In this document: in pieces, positions 1 through 9,341 of the stretch
How the letters are laid out: each line of letters starts with the position of its first letter
Position numbering within the stretch: position 1 is the first letter of the stretch
Assembly: GCA_000697055.1 (NCBI GenBank)
Contig: JNDT01001438.1
Location: forward strand, 1-29,506
Origin: Saksenaea vasiformis B4078
Taxonomy: Eukaryota; Mucoromycota; Mucoromycetes; Mucorales; Saksenaeaceae
Direction of reading: 5' to 3'
Length of the DNA stretch: 29,506 nucleotides
Position numbers and translations under genes: made by a program
Notes under the pieces: model-generated
What the model was told of the DNA's origin: nothing
Databases searched by the model: none
What the model saw: only the letters and a program-made list of their open reading frames with translations

Positions 1-72
1 TGGTAAGTCTCATTCACAGACATCAATTCTAGTGTAACTAACTATGGTGTTGTTTTCGCCTGTTCGGAATTT

Positions 73-114
73 TTTTTGCGTCACCGCGGGATTCACTTCC
101 CGTTGACGCAAAAA
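73..114. repeat. Long imperfect hairpin with TGACGC-type arms
   Basis: The outer arms TTTTTGCGTCA (73-83) and TGACGCAAAAA (104-114) are perfect inverted copies. An inner pair, CGGGA (87-91) and TCCCG (98-102), closes a six-base loop, with small bulges between the two stems. No gene can be assigned next to it. It could be the end of a decayed mobile element, a cruciform, or two inverted half-CRE-like (TGACG) sites. Only the structure is directly seen. Confidence 0.6.
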
Positions 115-970
115 CGATTTCCGAGCGGCGCAAAACACGCTGCAAAAACCAGTACTGCAGATAAAATGTGCTCTTGTTGGACTCAATAGTTTCTCCGTTG
201 TTAGGCCTTTAGTCTTTTCTTTTAACGTTGTCTTAGATTTGTCGGGTCAAGAGAGTCTGTGTTTATTTGCTTTGTATCCCGACTTTTTATATGATCAACC
301 GCGAGTGGGTTGTACAGCTATTTAATGTATATTTTTTTTGGTTGTTATAGGGCGGCCTTTGGGGAAACCGGTCAACCGGACAAAAACCCCAAAGGCGCCG
401 TCACTGATTATCGTCACCTTATTTCACTGGTGCAACCGCACACCTTCCTGTTGTTGTGTCTTGTATCACCGTGTACATCAAAACTGATGGAATTTAAGGA
501 CATACTTCGACATTCTTTTATGAACTTTTATTATGTGTCTTCAGTCAGTATATGTGTTGAGGAAAAGGGTTTAAAAGAGTTAACGAGAGGAACGCTGACT
601 GGGTAGTTGTTTGGAGACAAAAAAATTTGAGGGACCGAATTCAGAATTCCGGCGCGGGCAATGAACACCCATCAACGGCAGAGCCCACTCCAATCGATAG
701 GAAGTATAATGAAAGCCTTAGAGACAACGATAGAATGTCTTCAAGTTTGATCTTGTATGCGTATAGTTATCTTTTCATACACAATGCTGACTTGCTGTGG
801 AGGAGCTCTCCTTCGTACTTCTTTTTTCCGAATAGCTGCTGAACTGAGCGGAGAGGAGAGTTGTCGTGCCGCTCTCTGCAGTTTCACTTGGCGGGTCTGG
901 TGACTGGTGAAATGAGCTATTAAGAAAGGTTGGGAGACAAAGGGTGAGATGAAATGCTGATAAAACGCCT

Positions 971-1315
971 GGTGATGCAAGACGGCCTTCCTTTGGCAGA
1001 AGAATACAGTCTATTTCCCTTGAATCCATTGAATTGGCGTCCTTTGGGTGCTATTTTGACGTTTCGGCAAAGATTGAATTTGCGCGGATGTTCTATTCTA
1101 GTTGGCACTCACGACCCAAACGTATTGGCACTTAAGGCTAGAGATTATGGGCCCATAAAGAATATATTTGCGCTTATAGCCAGAAGCTTTACACTTTTAA
1201 GAAATATTGCCCGGAGATATTGGATTCTGCTTGTGGTGATGGCGTCGCGTGTGCAAGATGGCAGTATCTGTTATTATATTCTTTTAAGAGTCAGTTTTGT
1301 TGCTTCAAACGTTAA
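971..1315 (+). pseudogene. Decayed coding relic, unknown product
   Basis: One plus-strand frame reads coding-like from about 971 to a TAA at 1313-1315. It is broken only by two close stops near 1133-1141. The second half (from 1157) is Lys/Tyr/Cys-rich and includes KKYCPEILDSACGDG. No start codon, intron set or family could be recognised. A neighbouring frame (954-1340) is also open but has less protein-like composition. A fragment of a degenerate transposon protein is the likeliest explanation, by inference from the surroundings. Confidence 0.25.
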
Positions 1316-1610
1316 TCCATGGTTATCCTCTTTGAGTTAGACTCTTGTGTAGAAGAACCGGTAGTTTATCGTCGCGTAACCCCTAGATAAGTTACAAGGA
1401 TTTGGATCGGTACACAATCAAGAAAACGAAGCTTCATTCCCAGCTCCACTGGATACCGTGCTAGAGAAGAATGAATGCTAGATGTGAACAAGTTGATAAC
1501 AAGTAGTTTGCACAACTCTCGGTGTGAGTTCTGGCTGGCATGGTTTATTAAGGATTAGTATGAGTAAAGGCTATCGGCTGGCAAGATGACTAGGACTATG
1601 CACACACCTA

Positions 1611-2000
1611 GCCTTCGGTGCTCTGGAGCACTTCTCTCGCCCTTACATCGTTGATCCTCCAGGTGCTGTGCATCTCGAGGAGAAGGTTTTTCCTACAGAA
1701 GAAATTAACCAAGTCTCAGAGCTACAATCACAAGTCAGCCATGCCACTGCTCTTGACCTTCAGGAACTATTTTAACATTTTCGCACATGATGGCTGCAAG
1801 GCTTTAGGGGCGCAGATCGACAAACGTCAGCCTGGTAAGGGGATTATGACCCACTTCGGATCACCGTCTACAACCGCATTCGTAAACATGAGTTGGGTAG
1901 CTCTCAGAACCCCTATTTGCAGGCGAATTATACTGCTGATGTCCGATGCCCTTCCGGCGATATTTTTGATCCGTTACATGAAGCGGATATCATTTGGTAG
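1611..2000 (+). pseudogene. Decayed coding relic, unknown product
   Basis: The same plus frame is coding-like in two blocks: 1611-1775 (beginning AFGALEHFSRPYIVDPPG) and 1842-2000 (beginning DYDPLRITVYNRIRKHEL, ending in TAG). About 65 bases with several stops separate them and carry no convincing intron. A second frame (1618-2052) is also open but looks like a shadow. No family is recognised. It may belong to the same dead element as the relic at 971-1315. Confidence 0.25.
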
Positions 2001-2493
2001 GCTACCCCGTTGGTTTCTGCTTATAAATTGGCGGCTGAAACTGTTTCCTTGACAAGGTGCTGTATGTACATTTTAGATTACACATCTTATAAAATCTACT
2101 ACAGGCTGTAAGCTTGTCATTTATTTTTCTATGAACAGCTTGTCGGACCTGTCAAGAAGTTCGCTCGTGCTACCACATCCATCTGTGATCTTTTGGTGGG
2201 TTTGGGCAATCTCCCGCCTTTCATCGGCAATACGCAGGGAAGCCAGTACGAGTAGCCCAAAATTTTGCAAGTAAAATAGGGTAAAATTCGAAAGAGCAAG
2301 GAAAGAGCTGCATATATGTACTTCCTTCTCAATCGTCTACCCGATACTCCGTTTCCTCAATTACATATATGTGGACAAATTAATCTCACAAGTGGTAGTA
2401 TTTTCTGTGATTTGAGAGATATCGAAAGATGAACTAACATTAACATTTATTTCTTTCATGAATTCCTACAGCGCCGGTTTATAGCAAATGGAC
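2001..2493. other. Intergenic, no gene seen
   Basis: This is AT-rich sequence downstream of the secreted-protein gene on the minus strand. The short open frames present lack codon bias, recognisable motifs or splice structure. It would contain the 3' UTR of the minus-strand gene that ends at 2494. Confidence 0.5.
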
Positions 2494-3084
2494 TTAAACA
2501 GCTTTGGCTGCTGAATCTACCACGCCAGTGCTTCCAATGACTTGCCCCGCAGGTGCGGCAGCACTGTCAACGGTTGTACCTGCTTCCTTAACGGTTGGGG
2601 AGCTGACAACGCCAGATGCTGTTTGCAAAGTGTTTCCTGGATCAACCGTATTTTCTGGAAGAACGCCACGTTTGATGGCAGCTCCAGTCAGGGAGCCAAC
2701 AGTGCCTGCAACATTTGAAACATCTTGCTCAGCACCAGCTGTTTGGTCGCTAGTGTTAGCGCTCACTGTAGATGGCGTGGCCGGGTCTTCTTGAGGTTCG
2801 TTACCAGTGGCTTCAGCGACGTCACTGTGAACATTGCCCACTTTTGCACCATCGACATCGGCTGTGTCCCCACGCTTAGACACGTTGGCATTAACCTTAT
2901 TCAAGCCAGTATCGACCTCTGCAGAAGGTTTTACGGAACTCAGAGTCGGATTTTGAGCTGTGTTCGTCTGGGAAGCGTCTTGACTGGTGACACCAGATTG
3001 GTCTGCTTTGGATCCAACAGGAGCAGCCTGGATGGCAGCGATAAAGCATGCAGCGGCAGAGATAGCAAGGATGTTGAATCGCAT
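2494..3084 (-). CDS. Small secreted protein with two Kex2-type sites
   Basis: Single exon, 196 aa. The start chosen is the ATG at 3084, because it opens directly on a signal peptide (MRFNILAISAAACFIAAIQA, cleavage probably near 20-21). An upstream in-frame ATG at 3168 would bury this signal behind 28 residues and lies at the TATA box. The mature chain is rich in Ala, Val, Thr, Ser, Gly and Asp and has no cysteine. It contains two dibasic Lys-Arg sites, at 70-71 (before GDTADVDG) and 138-139 (before GVLPENTV). Kex2-like proteases cut after such pairs, so the chain could yield pieces of roughly 50, 68 and 57 residues. A few Val-Asp-Gly/Val-Asp-Pro-type short motifs recur, but there is no clear tandem repeat. 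No family is recognised. It could be a wall-associated or released low-complexity protein, or a peptide precursor; function is unknown. Confidence 0.7.
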   Translation of the reverse strand: MRFNILAISAAACFIAAIQAAPVGSKADQSGVTSQDASQTNTAQNPTLSSVKPSAEVDTGLNKVNANVSKRGDTADVDGAKVGNVHSDVAEATGNEPQEDPATPSTVSANTSDQTAGAEQDVSNVAGTVGSLTGAAIKRGVLPENTVDPGNTLQTASGVVSSPTVKEAGTTVDSAAAPAGQVIGSTGVVDSAAKAV

Positions 3085-3154
3085 AGTGAATATCCGAGGA
3101 AAGAAGATCGCAGGTGTGTGAGAAAAAGACAGCAGAAAGGATAAGAAAGATGGA

Positions 3155-3166
3155 CTATATATATAC
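3155..3166 (-). promoter_or_regulatory. TATA box of the secreted-protein gene
   Basis: On the minus strand this reads GTATATATATAG, about 70-80 bases upstream of the ATG at 3084. It is followed by a pyrimidine-rich leader. Position and sequence fit a canonical TATA element with a short 5' UTR. Confidence 0.55.
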
Positions 3167-3168
3167 AA

Positions 3169-4216
3169 TTAATCCTTTTCACATCTTAGGAGGTCCATGA
3201 TCTTGTCTTGTCCTTTCTTTTTGGATTTAGTGGCCGCTTATTCAGGAGATTAAGGGTGACGGAAGCTAAACAGCAAGTTGTTACTAAGTAATAGCAGTAA
3301 AGAGACTGTGAAACGGTGTATATGTAATCAAATAAGAGTGGGTCGGTAAACCCGTCCTCATCAGGGGTCAGCGTGCTAAACCTTAAGCATAGATCGCCTA
3401 TCCTTCCTCCTATTCCACTATTCTTTTTTTTTAATCCGTTACTTTATCAACAACTTTTTTTTCATGCGGTCAAAGTTGCTTCTATCCCGTTTGACTTGTT
3501 AAGCCACGCACTTGTACGCTCATGCTGCAGGGGAAATACGGACACACTCAGACGAAAAGAAGAAGATAAAAAAATAATAATAAGCACATCTATTCACGAG
3601 ACGCAGCGAACGACAGATAACAGGAACGTGGTTCGTGTTATATACAATTGTGCGCTGCTGGCAACTCCAAGTTGGCAATAAACATTGTATGTCACCAGGA
3701 AAAGTAACCGATCATTGTGAACCTTTTAATGCATTTGACGATCCATTAGGTTGCAGATCCAAAAAGAGAAACTTGACTCTGTTTTTCTATCAGAAAGTTA
3801 GCTAGCTATATTACTATCAAACTAAATCAATAATCAAAGGAGATAAAGGCCATGCACTAACTCCTGTGTCATTCGGGACCCGTGGAGCAATCCAAGATTA
3901 TGAAAAGAACAAAACAGAAAATAGGCCACCAGTCCTCCTTTGTGAGCAGTACATATATGAAGTGGAGTAGACCGTTGTATCTGGCCAGCTCCTGCCTTTC
4001 TTATAAAAGGGTTTCGCGTTACGGTGGTGGTTGCCATTTCCCTTCGTTTCGAGTTTGAAAAGCTACTAACTATGAGCTGAATCGCACATTTCAAAAAAGC
4101 GAGACATGATGGTGGAACATACATAATAACGTCATTCTTATGCAATCATAAAAATATGTTTTATAAACCGCCATCCCCAAAATTTCCATTCCGCTTGATT
4201 TCTTTGCATTGAAACT
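3169..4216. other. Divergent intergenic/promoter region
   Basis: This separates the minus-strand secreted-protein gene from the plus-strand membrane-protein gene. It holds pyrimidine-rich runs (about 3400-3480) and A-rich tracts, but no open frame with protein-like composition and no RNA gene that I can recognise. Promoters of both flanking genes must lie here. Confidence 0.5.
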
Positions 4217-4865
4217 ATGCCAGAATCTCGCTGCACACGTTTTCTTGCTGATCCATGGTCTGCGGTCAAGGTCGCCGTGCCCGCGGTGGCAGTAGAGGTG
4301 CTTTTGCATAACAAACTATGGCCTAAAGCATCGCTACGCCAATTAACACTTTACTTGGCACTGATCAACACCTACTGGTTTGCTACAACTTTCAACTTTA
4401 GCTTTCTGGAAACCCCATTTTTGATACAAATAAGCAACTTGGATGACAAACAGAAAGCAGATTGTGGTCGTCACCGTTTCAATTGGCTGAATAAGTCAGA
4501 GGTGACTAAACTTGTCGCAAATTCTTTTTTTTTATTGAACAAAAATGGTATAGATCATACTCGGCATCGTGGGTTTAGATCTTTTCTGTGAATGGCGCAA
4601 GCGAATCTTGGACAATAACGGATTTGTTGACTGGTGTCTGACTACTGCTGTCGCAGCACCAGCAGTGGCTACTATTGTCCAAGCTGCGTATTTCCTCCCA
4701 AAGTTGAACGAGCGTGCCACCAAAAGTGCACTCACTGGTGTTGAGAAATACGAAACAGATATCGTATTTCCCAAGGTTCATCGCGGTTATATAGGATTTG
4801 AAGGACTAAAAGTGGCTGGGCTTGCTGTAGCTGGGCTTCGCTTTGGCAAGATGCTTTCAATTTAA
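4217..4865 (+). CDS. Four-helix membrane protein, unknown function
   Basis: Two exons, 4217-4501 and 4554-4865, give 198 aa. The 52-nt intron (GTGACT..TATAG) is phase 0. It joins ...FNWLNKSE to IILGIVGLDLFCEW, placing a hydrophobic helix right after the junction. Hydrophobic stretches lie at about residues 14-32, 41-70, 96-110, 123-145 and 176-195. The layout F-x-E-x-P, then a Gly-Arg-x-x-Phe-x-x-Leu-Asn-x-x-Glu segment, then Leu-Pro-x-Leu-x-x-Arg and a final Tyr-x-x-x-Glu-x-x-Lys helix, resembles small four-helix membrane proteins of unknown function that I recall from bacteria and fungi. No catalytic or cofactor motif is visible. The start is the first ATG of the frame. The donor is non-optimal (GTGACT), so the splice is probable but not certain. 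Confidence 0.6.
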
Positions 4866-5590
4866 CTAGTCCTATTAAGAAAATGTAACCGCGACATAAA
4901 TAAGTCGCTGAAAGTTAGGTCATTATCTAAATATAATCTATTGGACGCTGTGTCGTATACAAGAAGAAGTGTGTGCACTGGATGTGTTTGTTTCCATTTG
5001 TCCAAGGCGCAAACTGTTGATACATTTTTAGTTTAACGCCATAAATGGAAACGGTGATCGACACTGGAAAATATCCCTCCTTATCTTTCTGTTATTTAGG
5101 TTTTCCAGTCATTGTTTAAGCAGCCTGCGCGATCTTTTTGGGTTAAGAATCGTGCTGCATCGCACATGTAAACGCCGACTAACGAGGAAAACGTTTAAGC
5201 TTGCAATTATCGTAATAAAATAACATTTGCACGTACCGTATCGAGTAGAGATGGAAAACCGGTCCGTTTGTGGTTCATGAACACTGTCAATTGCCAAAAT
5301 GGTAAAAGATGGACTGATCAAGACATAATCGATAAGGGGTTTCGCTTGCGTCACATGGCAACTTATGGCAAGGATGGCGGTTTCTGCAATTTTGGTAAGA
5401 AACTACTGGATTTTTCCCATGACTTTGCGTCTATTTGAAATAATTCGGCGTTACTTCCAGATAAACTCTGCGCTTTGAAGTACGTATTTTTACGTTCATC
5501 CGATGCTGTGATTTTCGTATCATACTCTTCCATGTTACGTTTGTGCCATTGATAGCATTCCATTATCTAAGGCAGAGACAGGAATTCATT
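4866..5590. other. Intergenic, no supported gene
   Basis: An AT-rich stretch. Two short minus-strand open frames (5109-5354 and 5363-5563) lie end to end but in different frames, with no shared family signal. The first contains LIDYVLISPSF, faintly like the Asp-Tyr strand of LINE endonucleases, but nothing around it supports that reading. Confidence 0.4.
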
Positions 5591-5870
5591 GTCTCGTGCA
5601 ATGACGTGTTAAAGATAGGCGTATCAGTGATCAGATCTTTTTATTTCATGCAAGGGTGTGTGGAAGGTACGGGCTTTTCTTTATCTCGCGCAAAAGGCGC
5701 GTCGGTGATAGGGTACCATCGTGTCATGCAAAGGGGTGAATCAGTGATCGGGTTCTTTTGACCCATAAAAATTCTGTCTCAGAAACAGGATTCCGTCGTC
5801 TCATGCAAAAAGTGTGTTGAAGATAGGTTCCTTTTATCTCACACAAAAAGGATGTCTCAGATAACGGAAA
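5591..5870. repeat. Degenerate ~39-bp tandem repeat
   Basis: A block of the form (A/G)TCTCATGCAAAAAGGTGTGTxxxxGATxGGTTCxTTT recurs at about 5591, 5643, 5683, 5722, 5798 and 5836, with a badly decayed unit near 5760. Spacing is 38-40 bases (52 for the first). Units differ by many substitutions, so this is an old minisatellite. A 72-codon open frame crosses part of it by chance. Confidence 0.55.
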
Positions 5871-6770
5871 GTGATGCATATTTAAAGCGAGCACTTCTTT
5901 TTCCTTTTTTCTTCTTCTTCTTTGGCTTTGTTGGTACAAACATCCCGGGTACAGATGTCAACTTTTTATTACATATCCAGGATCACTCATTTTTTTGTAT
6001 GCCGTTTAGGCTGCATGACCGCTGTCCCGAACCGTCTTGGCCGTGTTGGTGCTTTATGCCCACACTCAAAGTACGTAAACGTTGTCTCACACACACACAC
6101 TCAGTATCGTTCATCTTCCGCAATAGATTGCCAGACGATGTATCGCTTCAAGTCCTCTGCACGCTGTCTACAATGGCCGCTCCTAAGCCATCGGGTCACC
6201 CCCAAACCTCTCGCCTGCCCCACCGCTTCAGGTGCGGGGCTTTCGCATCCGTCGATGGGCGGAAATACCCTTCGGGGGTAAGTGAAAAGACATCAAAGTA
6301 TCTTTCATTTACTAACCATGAATTATTTTTTATGCTGCCCGAATAAATTTTGCGTCCGCTGAAGACCAAGTTCATGTAAGCTGATTAATCTTCAGACGAA
6401 AAATTGATGTACTGATAGCCGCATATTCGATTCTTCTTTAGCGCAAACTTGGCTCTTCAGAGACGCAAGGTTTATTTAGTGTAGCGTAAAAAGTGATTCA
6501 ATAAACAGTATGATCAAAACACATATCTTCTTTCGGTTACTTGTAAATAGACACAAGAAGAATGATCATAATGATGCCTTATACATTTACTGTAGCTTGG
6601 AACAACGAAAGCTTATCGAAAATCAAACCAAGTTAATCGGTCGAATCCTATCAGTGGCTCCACTTGGCCAACATGCGTCAAACCCCTTTATCTGTGATTC
6701 AGCACTCAGTATCGTTCATCGATGCTTCCCTGCAGAGCTGGATCACTTTTCCTGTCCCCATGCAGCACTC
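5871..6770. other. Intergenic with an 18-nt repeat pair
   Basis: No intact gene. The perfect 18-mer CACTCAGTATCGTTCATC occurs at 6098-6115 and again at 6703-6720; the first copy directly follows a short (CA)n tract. Open frames at 5852-6346 and 5922-6281 overlap one another, lack recognisable domains and are not supported as genes. Confidence 0.45.
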
Positions 6771-7433
6771 TCAACCATCGGAAACTGGGCAATCGTCTCT
6801 CCCCTCATCTTCCCATGCCGTCACTCTGGCTCTGTCTTTCCCACCAGTAGATGTCCACATTACCAAAGCTGACTCTAGGGTTTCTCTCTCGTTATCTTTC
6901 TTAAACGATTTATCCGCCGACGCTTCCTAATACTTCCTCACAGATTTCCACCCGCATTTTCCGCCGTATGGGCTGCTGATTCCATGACTGTCGCTGATTG
7001 ATCTGCTACCACATCCCCTCCGGTTTGGAATAGCTTTTAGCGACTTTCAACCAGCCATTATACTCATAGTGTTTAGATCGGGACTTTCCACCGTCGTTTA
7101 CCGATGCTTCAATTTTTCGTACGATCAACTCGAATCCCCCACCTTCTGTCAAACAGACCCAAGGAGCGAGAATGTTTCCTGTTCCCTTGTCCTCTCAAGT
7201 GGGACGCCCAGGCTTCTCCCTAGCAAGATTTGTTCCACATCTTCCCGTCGCTCTCTGATGTCCGAGCTGCCCTCTTCTCTGTCTGATTCCCGCAAGATTC
7301 TCCGACCATTCCCCAGCAAACAAATCATGGCCTCCATCCTGGAAACTGTTCGTACTGCCAAGCACAACAGATCTTCGATGTGATTTCCTTCTTCTTCTCC
7401 ACCGTCCGATCTAGCCTTCTCAAACAAGTCCAT
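6771..7433 (-). pseudogene. Decayed minus-strand coding relic
   Basis: Coding-like minus-strand segments follow one another in changing frames: 7433-7149 (MDLFEKARSDGGEEEGNHIE...), 7137-7006 (GFELIVRKIEASVNDGG..., then a run with YEYNGWLKVAKSYSK), about 7019-6938 (GDVVADQSATVMESAAHTAE) and 6926-6771 (EASADKSFKKDNERETLE...). All are hydrophilic and charged, with no canonical intron borders at the frame changes. This is the pattern of a once-coding sequence broken by indels. Composition resembles a retroelement Gag-like or other structural protein, but no family was identified. The plus strand is also rather open here (6664-7383) but reads as a Ser/Pro-rich shadow. Confidence 0.4.
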
Positions 7434-7623
7434 CTATTATTTACAAACGACATGCCCATCTTACATCTCTTCCTTCTCTATAGTATAGTGCGCCTTCTCT
7501 TCTCTTCTGTGCACAAACCACACGCATTGTGACGTGCGATGCAAATAAAATTTGGAGCTCCAAGCTCCATAAAAAAAAAAAGAGTCCGGCTCTAAGTTCT
7601 TTATATTGTTGTGCATTTAAATC

Positions 7624-9243
7624 ATGTCTGTAATATACTACAAATTCAAAGCAGCTAAAGACTCTGATTATGATGTGTATACTTTTGATGGAGCTGGTGC
7701 TACTGTTTTTGACGTAAAGCGTGAAATCATAAGAGCCAAAAAACTAGGCAAAGGCACAGACTTCGATTTGGCAATCTATAATGCACAAACGGATGAAGGT
7801 AATTGGAATAGAAGCTAACAAGAGGAGATTTTCGGTAAAAGGACTTACGATGGAGAATTAGAATACAAGGATGATGCATTTGTTGTCCCGCGAAATACTT
7901 CTGTCATCGTTCGACGATTACCAGCCTCTCGGCCTGGGAAAGGCACAGCACAACGTTATGTATTAGGGGCAGGACCAGTAGACAGTAAAGGGATGGGACA
8001 GAGTGTAGGGATGATGAAACCTGCGGTTCCAAACGAGCAACGATTTGGTGGAGGGGGGAGGAATTTAGTCTTGAATAACGCGCAGCAACATAAGCAAAAA
8101 TCACCTATTCCAAGTGGTGCAGAATCATTGTTGGGACCATCACCAGATACAGCAAATGGCCCTTCAGATGATTCTGAAGAAGCGCGTATACAAGCTATGT
8201 TCCAACAGACAACAGATCAATGGGGAGCCATGCAAGAAAGACTTGCAGAGTAAGTGATATTCCAGTTATAATGCGATGTTTTTTTTTCTTTTCGTGCAAG
8301 ACCACAAAATCGAAAAAAATATATATATTTGACTTTTTTTATTATTACCCTTACTGGAGCTATTCCATCCTTGTGTTGATCTTCGCTGAGGTCTATGGAA
8401 AGGATACGTTTTCTGATGTCTTATTTCTTTGTTTTTGCAGACAACCTTACATACCGTATAATGCAAGAGGTGCAGGTGGTTGGCAACGTGGTCGAGGCGG
8501 TTATCATGGCAGCGTGCATCGTGAAGGAGGGGACACTAATAAGGATGCGAGTACTCAGCAACCCCAACGGGTACCACCACCTACTTATGTTTGCTATCGA
8601 TGTGGACAGAAAGGTAAAGAAGTACACGCTGACTTTTTCTTTGTATCAATCAATGATTCTGTGACTAGGTCACTACATCAACCAGTGCCCAACCAATGGT
8701 GACAAGGACTACGACAAGCATCCAAGGATCAAGCGAACAACAGGCATTCCCCGAAGTTTCCTCAAGGTGATCGAAGAACCAAAAAATGCCGTCAAAGCTG
8801 GTACAGGTGGTTTAATGGTAACTCCAAAAGGTGATCTAGTAGTTGCACAAGCAGATTCGTAAGTATTGTGGAATGATGAGGTCGAGATAGGTCTCACCAA
8901 GTTTCTCTTCAGGTCGACCTGGGATAAACACGTTGCCAAATCAGCCACGACCATCAATCTCGGTTCAGCTACAGCAGGCGATCTGATGGACTGGTACGAG
9001 TCAATCCCAGTTCCCGACTCTCTCCAATGCCCAATATGCGAAGGGTTATTCCGAGAAGCAACCATCACACCATGCTGCGGGTCGAGCTTTTGTGATGAAT
9101 GTATCCGGGGACATATGTTAGAAAACGACTTTGCATGCCAATTCTGCAAACAGCCCATTCATAATGGGTTAGATGGGTTGATCTCCAATATGGACGTACG
9201 AGAATGGGTGGAAAATTACGTCCGAGAATACGCGCGACATTAG
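7624..9243 (+). CDS. MPE1: Mpe1/RBBP6-type RING protein (mRNA 3'-end processing)
   Basis: Five exons: 7624-7798, 7862-8249, 8441-8613, 8669-8858, 8913-9243; 1257 nt, 418 aa (yeast Mpe1 is about 440). Introns are 63, 191, 55 and 54 nt. An N-terminal DWNN ubiquitin-like domain covers about residues 1-80 (starts MSVIYYKFKAAKDSDYDVYT). A CCHC zinc knuckle is C239-x2-C242-x4-H247-x4-C252. A C-terminal RING/U-box-like domain has C348, C351, C363/C364, C369, C372, C384 and C387. Family knowledge: Mpe1 is a subunit of the cleavage and polyadenylation factor and contacts the poly(A) signal and polymerase module; RBBP6 also has ubiquitin ligase activity. The first intron's acceptor (TTAG at 7861) was chosen because it restores the family's E-Y-x-D-D-A-F segment. 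The protein lacks the long C-terminal extension of animal RBBP6. Nuclear location is inferred. Convergent with NSE1. Confidence 0.93.
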
Positions 9244-9257
9244 ACAACTTAAATATT

Positions 9258-9263
9258 AATAAA
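9258..9263 (+). terminator. Poly(A) signal of MPE1
   Basis: AATAAA begins 15 bases after the MPE1 stop codon, inside the 98-bp gap shared with the convergent NSE1 gene, and is followed by an A-rich tract. Confidence 0.5.
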
Positions 9264-9341
9264 AAGAGAGAAAAAAAAAAGGAAAAAGAGACTCCCAGAG
9301 TAGACGTATTTGTTGAAGTATTTGCAGTTCCAATTATTTAA

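Noticed and set aside
310..606. 98-codon plus-strand frame
   Set aside because: No motif, no splice structure, and an unremarkable composition; not supported as a gene.
5109..5354. LINE endonuclease fragment (LIDYVLISPSF)
   Set aside because: Only one short strand-like motif is present; no catalytic His/Asp context and no reverse transcriptase nearby.
6664..7383. Plus-strand Ser/Pro-rich frame
   Set aside because: The opposite strand is more protein-like (charged, varied), so this is probably its complement shadow.
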